Shown: piece after piece, positions 28,467-36,704 of the stretch
Layout: every line of letters starts with the position of its first letter
How positions within the stretch are numbered: the first letter of the stretch is position 1
DNA from: Schumannella luteola
GTDB lineage: Bacteria > Actinomycetota > Actinomycetes > Actinomycetales > Microbacteriaceae
NCBI RefSeq assembly: GCF_013408685.1
Contig: NZ_JACBZY010000001.1
Coordinates: 806,001 to 870,000, forward strand
DNA length: 64,000 nt
Direction: 5' to 3'
The notes under the pieces: model-generated
Databases searched by the model: none
The model's input: the letters and a program-made list of their open reading frames with translations, nothing else
What the model was told of the DNA's origin: nothing
Translations under genes and position numbers: made by a program

Positions 28467-28772
28467 ATGGCTAAGAAGAGCAAGATCGCCAAGAACAACC
28501 AGCGCGCCGAGATCGTCGCGCGCTACGCCGCGAAGCGTCTCGAGCTGAAGAAGGCGCTCATCGATCCGAACGGAACCGACGAGTCGCGCGAGGCCGCGCG
28601 CCAGGGTCTGCAGAAGCTGCCCCGCGACGCGTCGCCCATCCGTCTGCGCAACCGCGACGCGATCGACGGCCGCCCGCGCGGTGTCCTCAGCCAGTACGGC
28701 ATCTCGCGTGTGCGCTTCCGCGACATGGCGCACCGTGGAGAATTGCCCGGAATCACGAAGTCTTCCTGGTAA
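28467..28772 (+). CDS. rpsN: 30S ribosomal protein S14, long zinc-independent type
   Basis: Small-subunit protein, 101 aa ([20 protein letters not shown] start; [22 protein letters not shown] end). The 101-residue length and lack of any cysteine mark the long C-minus form, in contrast to the 61-residue zinc-ribbon S14Z. It is last of the operon and followed by a terminator. Confidence 0.97.
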   Translation: MAKKSKIAKNNQRAEIVARYAAKRLELKKALIDPNGTDESREAARQGLQKLPRDASPIRLRNRDAIDGRPRGVLSQYGISRVRFRDMAHRGELPGITKSSW

Positions 28773-28777
28773 GTTCA

Positions 28778-28818
28778 GTGGCGGTTCGGGGGCATCCCCG
28801 GGCCGCCACCGGCTTTTT
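28778..28818 (+). terminator. Rho-independent terminator of the ribosomal operon
   Basis: GTGGCGG...GGGG pairs with CCCC...CCGCCAC and is followed by GGCTTTTT, a classic hairpin plus U-tract starting 6 nt after the rpsN stop. It is the only terminator in the window with a clear T-run. Confidence 0.9.
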
Positions 28819-28820
28819 AA

Positions 28821-28865
28821 GGCTCCCCACGGGGTCCGTCGGGAGCCGGTGAACTCCAGTTCACC
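28821..28865. other. Tandem hairpin and 18-bp palindrome before the HU gene
   Basis: GGCTCCC (28821-28827) pairs with GGGAGCC (28841-28847). It is immediately followed by GGTGAAC-TCCA-GTTCACC (28848-28865), a perfect 7-bp inverted repeat about 48 nt before the HU ATG. The second element could be a dimeric repressor site or a leader hairpin. Confidence 0.55.
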
Positions 28866-28912
28866 AACTGAGCGCGGTCCGCGTACTGCAGAGAAAGTCC
28901 AGGAGGACATTC

Positions 28913-29200
28913 ATGGCTGACAACACCCTCAACAAGACGGAGCTCGTCGCGAAGATCGCCGCCTCCACCGAGCTGAGCCAGGCCGCCGTCGGCCAGGTCA
29001 TCGACTCGCTGTTCGCGACGCTCGCCGACTCGGTCAAGGCCGGCACCAAGGTCTCCATCCCCGGCTGGCTGTCGGTGGAGCGCACCGAGAGCGCCGCCCG
29101 CGAGGGCCGCAACCCCGCCACGGGCGAGACCATCAAGATCCCCGCGGGCTTCCGCGTCAAGGTCTCGGCGGGCTCGAAGCTCAAGGCTGCCGCCAAGTAA
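28913..29200 (+). CDS. hup: HU family DNA-binding protein
   Basis: Nucleoid protein, 95 aa. The typical HU/IHF fold is present: NKTELVAKIAASTELSQ, the dimer core, then the DNA-embracing arm GRNPATGETIKIPAGFRVKVSAG and a short Lys/Ala end. It lacks the long Lys/Ala/Pro-rich tail of mycobacterial and streptomycete HupB/HupS. An AGGAGG site lies before the ATG. It is transcribed separately from the ribosomal operon and has its own terminator. Confidence 0.95.
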   Translation: MADNTLNKTELVAKIAASTELSQAAVGQVIDSLFATLADSVKAGTKVSIPGWLSVERTESAAREGRNPATGETIKIPAGFRVKVSAGSKLKAAAK

Positions 29201-29215
29201 GTCTCGCGACTTGCC

Positions 29216-29251
29216 CGAAGGGCGTCGACCATCGCTGGTCGGCGCCCTTCG
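29216..29251 (+). terminator. Terminator hairpin after hup
   Basis: CGAAGGGCG and CGCCCTTCG flank an inner GACCA/TGGTC stem with a TCGC loop, 16 nt after the stop. It is a strong hairpin without a clean U-tract. Confidence 0.8.
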
Positions 29252-29338
29252 TCGTTCCCGGGCGCGGATGTGCGAGCGCCGGCGCTCGGGACGAGACGAC
29301 CGGGCGGGCGCCCAGCGGCGAGCGCCTAGAATTCCGGG

Positions 29339-31306
29339 GTGCCGCGCATCGTCAGGGTGGCGGGTCCTGCCGTGCTCATCGCCGCAGCGCTCGTCGCCGT
29401 CGTCCTCTCCCTCGCCTTCGGCGGCGGCGCGACGGCACCCGCGATCGTCGACCCCGGTCCGATCGTGCGCTGGGGCCTCCCGATCACGAAGACCCTCGTC
29501 AACCTCGCCGTCGGCCTCACTCTCGGCTCCCTGCTGCTCGCCCTGATCGCGCTGAGCCCGAAGGAGCGCGAGTACGCGCGGGCGCTGGATGTCGCCGCCG
29601 CGGCCGGCGCCGCATGGACGATCACCTCCGCCGCGTGCGCGTTCTTCACCTTCCAGAGCGTCTACGTGCAGCCGGTCGCCTTCGACGACAGCTACGGCCA
29701 GGCGTTCGGTCAGTTCCTGACGCAGATCGCCGCCGGTCAGGCGTGGCTGGTCATGATGCTCGCCGGCGCCGTGATCACGGTGCTGTGCTTCGCGGTGCGG
29801 CACCAGCTGCTCATCCTCGTCACCTTCGTCATCGGCGTCGCCGCCCTCGCGCGCCTGTCGAACGAGGGCCACTCGGGCGACAGCTCGACCCACGACATCG
29901 CCGCGACCGCGATCTGGCTGCACATGGGCCTCGCCGCGATCTGGCTCGGCGGGCTGCTCACGCTCGTGCTGCTCAAGGGCACCCTCGACCGCGGACGCCT
30001 CGTGGTCGTGCTGCAGCGCTACTCCACGCTCGCGCTGATCGCCTTCATCGTCGTCGCCGCATCCGGCTACGTCAGCGCCGCGATCCGCGTCGGCAACCTG
30101 CCGAACCTGCTCACGCCCTACGGCGTGCTCGTGCTGGTCAAGGTCGCGGCGCTGCTGGCGCTCGGTCTGTTCGGCGCCGTGCAGCGACGGGTGCTGATCC
30201 GGGGGATCGGGCGCAGCGAGGGCAACGGCAGGTTCTGGATCCTCGTCGTCGCCGAGATCGCGTTCATGGGCATCGCGTCCGGCGTCGCGGCCGCGCTCGC
30301 GCGCACCCAGACCCCGCTCGCCGACACCGGCACCTCCCAGCTCGCGAACCCGACGCCGGCCGAGCTGCTCACCGACAAGCCGCTGCCACCCGAGCTGACG
30401 CCGCTGCGCTGGATCACCACGTGGAACCTCGACCTGATGTGGGCGCTCATCGTCGCGTTCGGCATCTTCTTCTACCTCGCCGGGGTGTGGCGTCTGCGCC
30501 GTCGCGGCGACCGCTGGCCGATCCACCGCTCCGTCCTGTGGATCGCGGGCATGCTGCTGCTGCTCTGGTCGACGAACGGCATGCCGAACGTCTACGAGCA
30601 GTTCCTGTTCAGCGCGCACATGACCGTGCACATGGTGCTGTCGATGATGATCCCGGTGTTCCTGGTGCTGTCGGCGCCGGTGACGCTCGCGATGCGCGCG
30701 ATCCACAAGCGCAGTGACGGCAGCCGGGGGCCGCGCGAGTGGATCCTGTGGGCGGTGCACTCGAAGTACGCGACGTTCCTGTCGCATCCGATCATCGCCA
30801 GCGTGCTGTTCGCGGGCTCGCTCTGGGTCTTCTACTACTCGCCGCTGTTCCGCTGGGCGACCACCGACCACCTCGGTCACATGTGGATGACCGTGCACTT
30901 CCTCATCGTCGGCTACCTGTTCGTGCAGATGCTCGTCGGCATCGACCCGCTGCCGTACCGGCCGCCGTATCCGCTGCGCCTGCTGCTGCTGCTCGCGACG
31001 ATGGCGATGCACGCCTTCTTCGGGCTGTCGATCATCGAGAGCTCAGGCCTGTTCCTCGCCGACTGGTACGGCGCGATGGGACGCACCTGGGGCGATCCGC
31101 CGCTCGTCGATCAGCAGGCGGCCGGCGGCATCGCCTGGAGCGTCGGCGAGCTGCCGACCGTCTCGCTCGCGATCCTCGTGGCGCTCATGTGGTCGCGCAG
31201 CGACGCCCGCGAGGCGAAGCGCCGCGACCGCAAGGCCGACCGCGACGGCGAGGCCGACCTCGAGCAGTACAACCGGATGCTCGCGGAGCGCGGCGCGCGC
31301 GACTGA
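29339..31306 (+). CDS. CopD-CtaG fusion: copper handling/cytochrome c oxidase assembly membrane protein
   Basis: Integral membrane protein of 655 aa with about 14 helices. The N-terminal half (to about 330) is CopD-like, with HSGDSSTHDIAATAIWLHMGLA and LVVVLQRYSTLALI. The C-terminal half (about 355-610) is CtaG-like (caa3-type oxidase assembly), with MPNVYEQFLFSAHMTVHMVLSMM, HPIIASVLFAGSLWVFYYSP and histidines in HLGHMWMTVHF. Such fusions are common in actinobacteria and are thought to move copper toward the oxidase. A TAGAAT box 6 nt before the GTG indicates a leaderless mRNA. Confidence 0.9.
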   Translation: MPRIVRVAGPAVLIAAALVAVVLSLAFGGGATAPAIVDPGPIVRWGLPITKTLVNLAVGLTLGSLLLALIALSPKEREYARALDVAAAAGAAWTITSAACAFFTFQSVYVQPVAFDDSYGQAFGQFLTQIAAGQAWLVMMLAGAVITVLCFAVRHQLLILVTFVIGVAALARLSNEGHSGDSSTHDIAATAIWLHMGLAAIWLGGLLTLVLLKGTLDRGRLVVVLQRYSTLALIAFIVVAASGYVSAAIRVGNLPNLLTPYGVLVLVKVAALLALGLFGAVQRRVLIRGIGRSEGNGRFWILVVAEIAFMGIASGVAAALARTQTPLADTGTSQLANPTPAELLTDKPLPPELTPLRWITTWNLDLMWALIVAFGIFFYLAGVWRLRRRGDRWPIHRSVLWIAGMLLLLWSTNGMPNVYEQFLFSAHMTVHMVLSMMIPVFLVLSAPVTLAMRAIHKRSDGSRGPREWILWAVHSKYATFLSHPIIASVLFAGSLWVFYYSPLFRWATTDHLGHMWMTVHFLIVGYLFVQMLVGIDPLPYRPPYPLRLLLLLATMAMHAFFGLSIIESSGLFLADWYGAMGRTWGDPPLVDQQAAGGIAWSVGELPTVSLAILVALMWSRSDAREAKRRDRKADRDGEADLEQYNRMLAERGARD

Positions 31307-31338
31307 GCGCGTCGACGGTGTCGGCCCTCAGCCGGATC

Positions 31339-31387
31339 GGCGCGGCTCAGCGGGCGACGCGGCGGCGCGGCTCAGCGGGTGACGCGG
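31339..31387. repeat. Tandem 24-nt duplication across the MocR stop codon
   Basis: GGCGCGGCTCAGCGGG plus 8 more bases occurs at 31339-31362 and, with one change, at 31364-31387 (period 25). The second copy contains the end and stop codon of the MocR gene; the first lies just beyond it. Confidence 0.75.
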
Positions 31388-32901
31388 GCGAGGGAGGCGA
31401 CGCCCGCCGGGATGTCGGCGGCGGGGATGCGGCCGAAGCCCAGCAGCAGACCGTTCGCGGTCGGAGCGCCGGCGTAGAACGGGTCGAGGGCGGTGACGCG
31501 GATGCCCGCGGCCGCCGCGAGCTCGGCCAGGCGCGGTGCTGAGCGCGGCGAGGCGGCATCCAGGTACGCGGTGAGGTGCAGACCTGCGTGGCTCGGGATG
31601 ACGTGCAGAGCGTTGGGCATCCGCTCGACCAGCTCGGCGGTCAGCACGCGGTGCCGTTCGGCGTAGATCCGCCGCGAGCGTCGAGTCCGCGCGGCGAAGA
31701 CGCCCGTGTCGAGCAGCTCGGCGAGAGCCGCCTGCGGAACCGGATCCGCGCTCATCCGCTCGGTGCGCTGCAGGAAGCGCAGGGCGTCGCGGAGGCCGGG
31801 CGGGGCGACGACGAAGCCGAGCCGCAGCCCCGGCGCGAGCGACTTCGAGAAGGTCGCGAGGTGGATGACGCGGCCGGCGCGGTCGAGGCTGTGCAGCGAG
31901 TCGAGTGGCCGGGTGCCGTACCGGAACTCGCTGTCGTAGTCGTCCTCCACGACCGCCGCGCCGTGCCGTTCGGCCCAGTCGAGCAGGGCCAGTCGGCGCG
32001 GGGTCGACATCGGCATGCCGAGCGGGAACTGGTGCGAGGGCGTCGCGTAGACCAGCCGTGCGCGGGGCGGCAGCAGGTCGACGCGCAGGCCCTCGGCATC
32101 CACCGGCACGTGCTCGACGCGCACGCCGAGGCTGGCGAAGATCGCGCGCACCGGCGGGTAGCCCGGCTCTTCGACGGCGACGGCGTCGCCCGGGCGCAGC
32201 AGGGCGCGCGCGACGAGGCCCAGGCCGTGCTGCGCGCCGAGCGTGACGTGCACGTCGTCGGGGTCTGCGGCGACCGCGCGCGAGAGGCGCACATGCCGGG
32301 CGATCGCGGCGCGCAGCTCGGGCAGGCCGGTCGGGTCGCCGTAGCCGCCGGGATACGGCGAGGTCGGGCGCAGGTGATGGGTGACGAGGCGGCGCCAGTC
32401 GGCGTGCGGGAAGAGCGTCGGGTCGGGGCTGCCGCCGGCGAAATCCCAGCGGATGCGCTCGGGCGCCGGGTCGGGAGCGAGTCCGTCGTCGGCCGCGGCG
32501 AGCTCGGCGATGAGCGGGACGGGGTGCAGCGCAGGAGGAGCGGATGCAGCTCCGGCGCCGCGGTGGGGACGAGCGGCACTGCGCGGGCTGACCGGACTGC
32601 GTGGGCGCCGCGGCGCATCCCTGTGCTCCGATGCGGAGGCTCCGGCGGCTCCCGCTCCCCCGCGCAGATCGGCGACGAAGGTGCCCGCGCCCACGCGCGC
32701 CTCGATCAGCCCTTCGGCGAGCAGCCGATCGTAGGCGGCGCTGACCGTGGTGCGGGCGACGCTCAGCTCGGCGGCCAGCTCACGCGTCGCCGGCAGCCGC
32801 GCGCCCGGTGCGAGCACGCCGTCGACGATCGCGGCGGCCAGCTGGCGATGGATCGCGGTGGTGCGCTCGCCGCGGGGCGGGAGCGAGATGTGCACATCCA
32901 C
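31372..32901 (-). CDS. MocR/PdxR-family transcriptional regulator (GntR HTH plus aminotransferase domain)
   Basis: Regulator of 509 aa. A GntR-type winged helix (about 10-78: RLPATRELAAELSVARTTVSAAYDRL) is joined by a variable Ala/Arg-rich linker to an aminotransferase fold-I domain (about 150-505), with VEEPGYPPVRAIF, YATPSHQFPLG, EDDYDSEFRY and the PLP lysine in TFSKSLAPGLRLG. MocR proteins bind PLP as effector rather than catalyse; PdxR members control vitamin B6 synthesis or salvage. No pdx gene is adjacent; the divergent neighbour is an AhpD-like protein, its most likely target. The GTG start is leaderless. Confidence 0.92.
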   Translation of the reverse strand: MDVHISLPPRGERTTAIHRQLAAAIVDGVLAPGARLPATRELAAELSVARTTVSAAYDRLLAEGLIEARVGAGTFVADLRGGAGAAGASASEHRDAPRRPRSPVSPRSAARPHRGAGAASAPPALHPVPLIAELAAADDGLAPDPAPERIRWDFAGGSPDPTLFPHADWRRLVTHHLRPTSPYPGGYGDPTGLPELRAAIARHVRLSRAVAADPDDVHVTLGAQHGLGLVARALLRPGDAVAVEEPGYPPVRAIFASLGVRVEHVPVDAEGLRVDLLPPRARLVYATPSHQFPLGMPMSTPRRLALLDWAERHGAAVVEDDYDSEFRYGTRPLDSLHSLDRAGRVIHLATFSKSLAPGLRLGFVVAPPGLRDALRFLQRTERMSADPVPQAALAELLDTGVFAARTRRSRRIYAERHRVLTAELVERMPNALHVIPSHAGLHLTAYLDAASPRSAPRLAELAAAAGIRVTALDPFYAGAPTANGLLLGFGRIPAADIPAGVASLARVTR

Positions 32902-32907
32902 GCGCTC

Positions 32908-32913
32908 ACCCTA
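32908..32913 (-). promoter_or_regulatory. -10 box for the leaderless MocR mRNA
   Basis: On the minus strand TAGGGT lies 6 nt before the GTG start at 32901. The 88-nt gap to the divergent AhpD-like gene probably also holds that gene's promoter and the MocR operator. Confidence 0.55.
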
Positions 32914-32989
32914 GGCGGAGCGAATGGACTGGTCGAATGGTCGCGGATCGGACCTGTGACCCGTCCACCGCGAGGAGCAGAGTGAAGCC

Positions 32990-33448
32990 ATGTCACGCAT
33001 CCAGATCAACAAGACCAGCGGCACCGGCTACAGCAAGGTGATCGCGCTCGACGGCTACGTCAGCGAGTCGCTCGACCCCGCGCTGAAGGACCTGATCTTC
33101 CTGCGGGTGTCGCAGCTCAACGGCTGCAACTACTGCGTCGACGCGCACGCCGTCGATCTGCTCGGCGACGGGGTTCCGCAGCGCAAGGTGCTCGCCGTCG
33201 CCGCCTGGCACCACTCCGAGTTCTTCACCCCGCGCGAGCGTGTCGCCCTCGAGTTCGCCGAGGCGCTGACCCGCCTGACGAGCGCCGGCGTGCCCGACGA
33301 ACTGTGGGCGCGCGCCGGCGACACCTTCGGCGAGAAGGAGCTCGGCGACCTCGTGCTGGCCGTCGGCCTGATCAACCTGTGGAACCGCATCGGCGTCGCC
33401 GCCCTGCTGCAGCCCGAGGCGCCGCTCGAGGCGTCGCCCGAGCGCTGA
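32990..33448 (+). CDS. Carboxymuconolactone decarboxylase/AhpD-like protein
   Basis: Small cytoplasmic protein, 152 aa, of the AhpD-like fold. The redox motif NGCNYCVDAHA (C-x-x-C-x-x-x-H, about residues 46-53) with the preceding LRVSQLNG marks the peroxidase-type branch rather than the decarboxylase. Residues about 80-140 complete the helical bundle. It is divergent from a MocR-type regulator, a common pairing. The peroxide or thiol partner is unknown. Confidence 0.88.
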   Translation: MSRIQINKTSGTGYSKVIALDGYVSESLDPALKDLIFLRVSQLNGCNYCVDAHAVDLLGDGVPQRKVLAVAAWHHSEFFTPRERVALEFAEALTRLTSAGVPDELWARAGDTFGEKELGDLVLAVGLINLWNRIGVAALLQPEAPLEASPER

Positions 33449-33498
33449 GCGTCAGGGGTCGCCCGAGGGCTGAGCGTCAGCGGCCGCCCGCAGCGTCA
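33433..33498. repeat. Tandem repeat covering the stop codons of two adjacent genes
   Basis: GTCGCCCGAGCGCTGAGCGT plus CAG (33433-33455) is repeated with one change at 33458-33480, again period 25. A shorter degenerate copy at about 33481-33499 runs into the stop of the convergent gene. The first copy holds the AhpD-like stop codon. Confidence 0.7.
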
Positions 33499-34476
33499 GC
33501 CGTCGTCGCCGAGGTCGATCGGGGTGATCGTGATCGTGTCGCCCTTCACGGTCACGTCGTAGGCGACGCGGAACTCGACGTCCTCGTCGTAGGGCGAGAC
33601 CGTGCCGTCGGCGAGCGCCTGCACATCCATCGTCAGGTTCGCGGTGCCGGTCGTCGGCGACACCTGCCACTTGCCGGCGCCATCGCCGGCGCCGATCCGG
33701 ATGACCGGGTATGTCGAGATCGTCCAGGTCGGCGGCGAGCTGACGCGGTCGTCGATGACCTGGCCGAAGGGGCATCCGGTGGGCTGCAGCACCTTCTGCG
33801 TCGCGCAGGAGTCGAGGAAGCCGTCGACCTCCTTCTGCAGCCGCTGCTGGAATCCGGTCGTCGGCTTCACCTCGAGCTCGACCGCGTCGGCGTCGCCGGT
33901 CGTGTCGGCCACGAGCGTCTGCGCCGGGGCCGAGAGCAGACGGGTGCGCGCATCCACGTCGTAGGCGCCCGGCACGAACAGGGCGAAGGTGTCGGCATCG
34001 CCCGCGGTGCCCGTCGACGCGGGCACGTCGTTGACGCGGAAGCGGCTGTCGCCCGCGACCGTGACGGGCACGAGCGCGACGGGCGGCGTCGCGAAGCGCC
34101 AGGCCGGGAAGAGCCCGAGACGCGAGCCGTCGCGCTCGACCTCGAAGCTGCTCTCGCCCTGCTGCCCGCCGGCATGCCAGCGCACGGTGACGGTGTGGAT
34201 GCCGGCCGACTCGGTGTCGGAGACCTGGCTGATGTCGGAGAGGCGCGCGCCGGTACGCAGCACCGCGTCGGTCAGCAGGGCGTCGTCGGCACCGCCGTCG
34301 TTCACTCCCGGGATGCCGAGCGCGCTCTTCGCGTCACCGCGGGCGAGCGTGTCGAGGTAGTCGCGCACGAAGGCGCCGGCCCCGAACACGGTCGCGTTGG
34401 CGGTCGCGACGCCGCCGATGCTCGCGATGAGCACCAGGCCCACGGCCACGAGCCAGGAGACGACGGTGCGACGCAT
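33496..34476 (-). CDS. Hypothetical membrane-anchored or secreted protein
   Basis: Protein of 326 aa with an N-terminal hydrophobic segment (about 6-28) acting as signal anchor, then an extracellular domain rich in beta-strand. Residues 35-110 (FVRDYLDTLARGDAKSALG) look like a small NTF2-like module. Cysteines occur in DSCATQKV and TGCPFGQ. No known enzyme motif. The ATG at 34476 is chosen over one at 34485 because TAGGAT (34484-34489, minus strand) is exactly 7 nt before it. Convergent with the AhpD-like gene. Confidence 0.65.
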   Translation of the reverse strand: MRRTVVSWLVAVGLVLIASIGGVATANATVFGAGAFVRDYLDTLARGDAKSALGIPGVNDGGADDALLTDAVLRTGARLSDISQVSDTESAGIHTVTVRWHAGGQQGESSFEVERDGSRLGLFPAWRFATPPVALVPVTVAGDSRFRVNDVPASTGTAGDADTFALFVPGAYDVDARTRLLSAPAQTLVADTTGDADAVELEVKPTTGFQQRLQKEVDGFLDSCATQKVLQPTGCPFGQVIDDRVSSPPTWTISTYPVIRIGAGDGAGKWQVSPTTGTANLTMDVQALADGTVSPYDEDVEFRVAYDVTVKGDTITITPIDLGDDG

Positions 34477-34718
34477 GCTCGACATCCTACGAAGAGGAGG
34501 CGGCGGGCGGATGAGCGGGAGCCGATCTGTGGACGGCGGGTGCCTGTGGAGGAGAGCACGGGCGCTGTCCCCGGCTCCGCGGATGAGCGGCATCCGAATC
34601 GCCGAGCGCGGCGCGGTCGGCGCGCATCCGCTCACCCGCCAGAATGGAGCCAGCACCGACCGGGCATCGCACGGCGGTTCGCACGGCGGTCGTCCCCCGC
34701 CGCGCCGAACGGAGTCCC

Positions 34719-35126
34719 ATGCCCGCCCTGGCCGATGTGCGCCTGAGCGCCGAAGCGCAGACCTTCCTGACCGATCGCCACGTCGCGACCCTGTCGACCT
34801 TCGGGCGCGACGGCGGCATCCACGTGGTGCCGATCGGCTTCACCTGGGATGGCGAGCTCGTGCGCGTCATCACGTCCGGCGGCGGGCAGAAGGTGCTCAA
34901 CGTGCTGCGCAGCGGGCGCGCCTCGGTGTGCCAGTTCGAGGGCGCGCGCTGGCTGACCTTCTCGGGTCACGCCGAGATCGTCGACGACGCGGATGCGGTG
35001 CGCGACGCCGAGCGCCGCTACGCCGCCCGCTACCGCGAGCCGAGGCCGAACCCCGAGCGCGTGGTGCTGACGCTGCGTCCGGATGTGGTGATGGCGTCGA
35101 GCGGGCTGCTCGAGCCGGTCGCGTAG
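34719..35126 (+). CDS. PPOX-class (F420-dependent type) oxidoreductase
   Basis: Cytoplasmic flavin/deazaflavin-binding split-barrel protein, 135 aa. It has RHVATLSTFGRDGGIHVVPIGFTWDG, VITSGGGQKVLNVLRSGRASVCQ and WLTFSGHAEIV, typical of the small F420-dependent PPOX family. The cofactor is likely F420, but FMN cannot be excluded by sequence. GGAG precedes the ATG. The substrate is unknown; the gene stands alone. Confidence 0.82.
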   Translation: MPALADVRLSAEAQTFLTDRHVATLSTFGRDGGIHVVPIGFTWDGELVRVITSGGGQKVLNVLRSGRASVCQFEGARWLTFSGHAEIVDDADAVRDAERRYAARYREPRPNPERVVLTLRPDVVMASSGLLEPVA

Positions 35127-35265
35127 CGGCGCCGGCCGGTGGAGAACTCGGGGCGTCGATCGCGCATCCCGGGTAGCCTCGACGGGTCCGCCGCCCCGGC
35201 CACGTGCGACCCGTCACGCGACCGCCGCCGACGCCGCATCCACCCCGCACCGACCCGGAGAACCC

Positions 35266-36558
35266 ATGCCGCTGCCCGAGCTCTCACCCGAGCAGCAGGC
35301 CGTCTTCGACGCGATCGAGACCACGAACGGGCACGTCTTCGTCACCGGCCGCGCGGGCACCGGCAAGTCGACCCTGCTCGAGCACCTCTCCTGGAACAGC
35401 TCGAAGGCGCTCGCGATCTGCGCGCCCACCGGAGTCGCGGCGCTCAACGTGGGCGGGCAGACGATCCACTCGCTGTTCCGGCTGCCGATCGGCGTGATCG
35501 CCGACCAGGACATCGAGCAGAGCGCCGAGCTGCGCAAGCTGCTGGCCGCGATCGAGACGCTCGTCGTCGACGAGGTGTCGATGGTGAACGCCGACCTGCT
35601 GGATGCCATGGACCGCTCGCTGCGCCAGGCCCGCCAGCGCCCGCACGAGGCCTTCGGGGGCGCGCAGATCGTGCTGTTCGGCGATCCGTGGCAGCTCGCG
35701 CCGGTTCCCGGCGACGAGGACGAGCGCGCCTACTTCGCCGACCGCTACCGCTCGATGTGGTTCTTCGACGCGAAGGTGTGGGACGAAGCGGATCTCACCG
35801 TCTATGAGCTCGGCACCATCCACCGCCAGCACGAGCTCGAGTTCAAGCAGCTGCTGACCGCCGTGCGGCACGGCACCGTGACCGCCGACATGGCGCACCG
35901 CCTCAACGCGGTCGGCGCGCGTCCCGCCCCCGACGACGGCACGATCACGCTCGCGACGACCAACGCGACCGTGAACCGCATCAACGGCCAGCAGCTCGCC
36001 CGGCTGCCCGGGCGCATCCTCACCGCCCGCGCCGAGGTCACCGGCGACTTCGGCAACCGCGCGTTCCCGGCCGACGACAAGCTCGAGCTCAAGAAGGGCG
36101 CGCAGGTGATGTTCCTGCGCAACGACGCCGGCGGCGACGGGCGCTGGGTCAACGGAACCGTCGGCACGGTCGAGCGCATCGACGACACGGTCTGGGTGGA
36201 TGTCGACGGCGAGCTGCACGAGGTGCTTCCGGCGACGTGGGAGCGCTACCGCTACCGCTACTCGAGCGCGACGAAGCAGCTGCAGCGGGATGTGGTGGCC
36301 GAGTTCACGCAGTTTCCGCTGCGGCTCGCGTGGGCGGTGACGATCCACAAGTCGCAGGGCAAGAGCTACGACCAGGCGATCATCGACCTCGGCCCGCGCA
36401 GCTTCGCCCCTGGCCAGACGTACGTGGCGCTGTCGCGCATCACCCGGCTCGAGGGGCTCTACATGACCCGGCCGCTGCGGCCGAGCGACATCATCGTCGA
36501 CGACGCCGTGCGGCGGTTCATGTCGCGGGTGACGGCGATTCCGGGCATCTCGGCGTAG
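35266..36558 (+). CDS. PIF1-like DNA helicase/AAA ATPase
   Basis: Cytoplasmic superfamily 1B helicase-like ATPase, 430 aa. Walker A GRAGTGKST is at 28-36; APTGVAALNVGGQTIHSLF, Walker B VVDEVSMV, FGDPWQLAPV and IHRQH are PIF1/RecD motifs; a C-terminal TIHKSQGKSYDQAIIDLG and YVALSRITRLEG match the UvrD_C_2 region. It is shorter than eukaryotic PIF1 but normal for bacterial stand-alone members. Role in DNA repair or replication is inferred; no partner gene is nearby. Confidence 0.9.
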   Translation: MPLPELSPEQQAVFDAIETTNGHVFVTGRAGTGKSTLLEHLSWNSSKALAICAPTGVAALNVGGQTIHSLFRLPIGVIADQDIEQSAELRKLLAAIETLVVDEVSMVNADLLDAMDRSLRQARQRPHEAFGGAQIVLFGDPWQLAPVPGDEDERAYFADRYRSMWFFDAKVWDEADLTVYELGTIHRQHELEFKQLLTAVRHGTVTADMAHRLNAVGARPAPDDGTITLATTNATVNRINGQQLARLPGRILTARAEVTGDFGNRAFPADDKLELKKGAQVMFLRNDAGGDGRWVNGTVGTVERIDDTVWVDVDGELHEVLPATWERYRYRYSSATKQLQRDVVAEFTQFPLRLAWAVTIHKSQGKSYDQAIIDLGPRSFAPGQTYVALSRITRLEGLYMTRPLRPSDIIVDDAVRRFMSRVTAIPGISA

Positions 36559-36605
36559 GCGCGGCAAGCCGCTCGCCCGCGTCCGCGCCGGACCCGTCCC
36601 ACCGA

Positions 36606-36675
36606 ACGCAACTCAGGAGATCGGCGCTCAACTGAGGCGTGCGCCTCGTTTCGGCACGATTCTCCTGAGTTGCGT
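36606..36675. repeat. 70-nt intergenic inverted repeat
   Basis: Perfect 15-nt arms ACGCAACTCAGGAGA (36606-36620) and TCTCCTGAGTTGCGT (36661-36675) enclose 40 nt that includes an inner GAGGCG-TG-CGCCTC hairpin. It lies 48 nt after the helicase stop, between convergent genes. No T-run. Confidence 0.85.
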
Positions 36676-36704
36676 CACTCGCGGGGTGCTCGGGCAGCGC
36701 GCGG

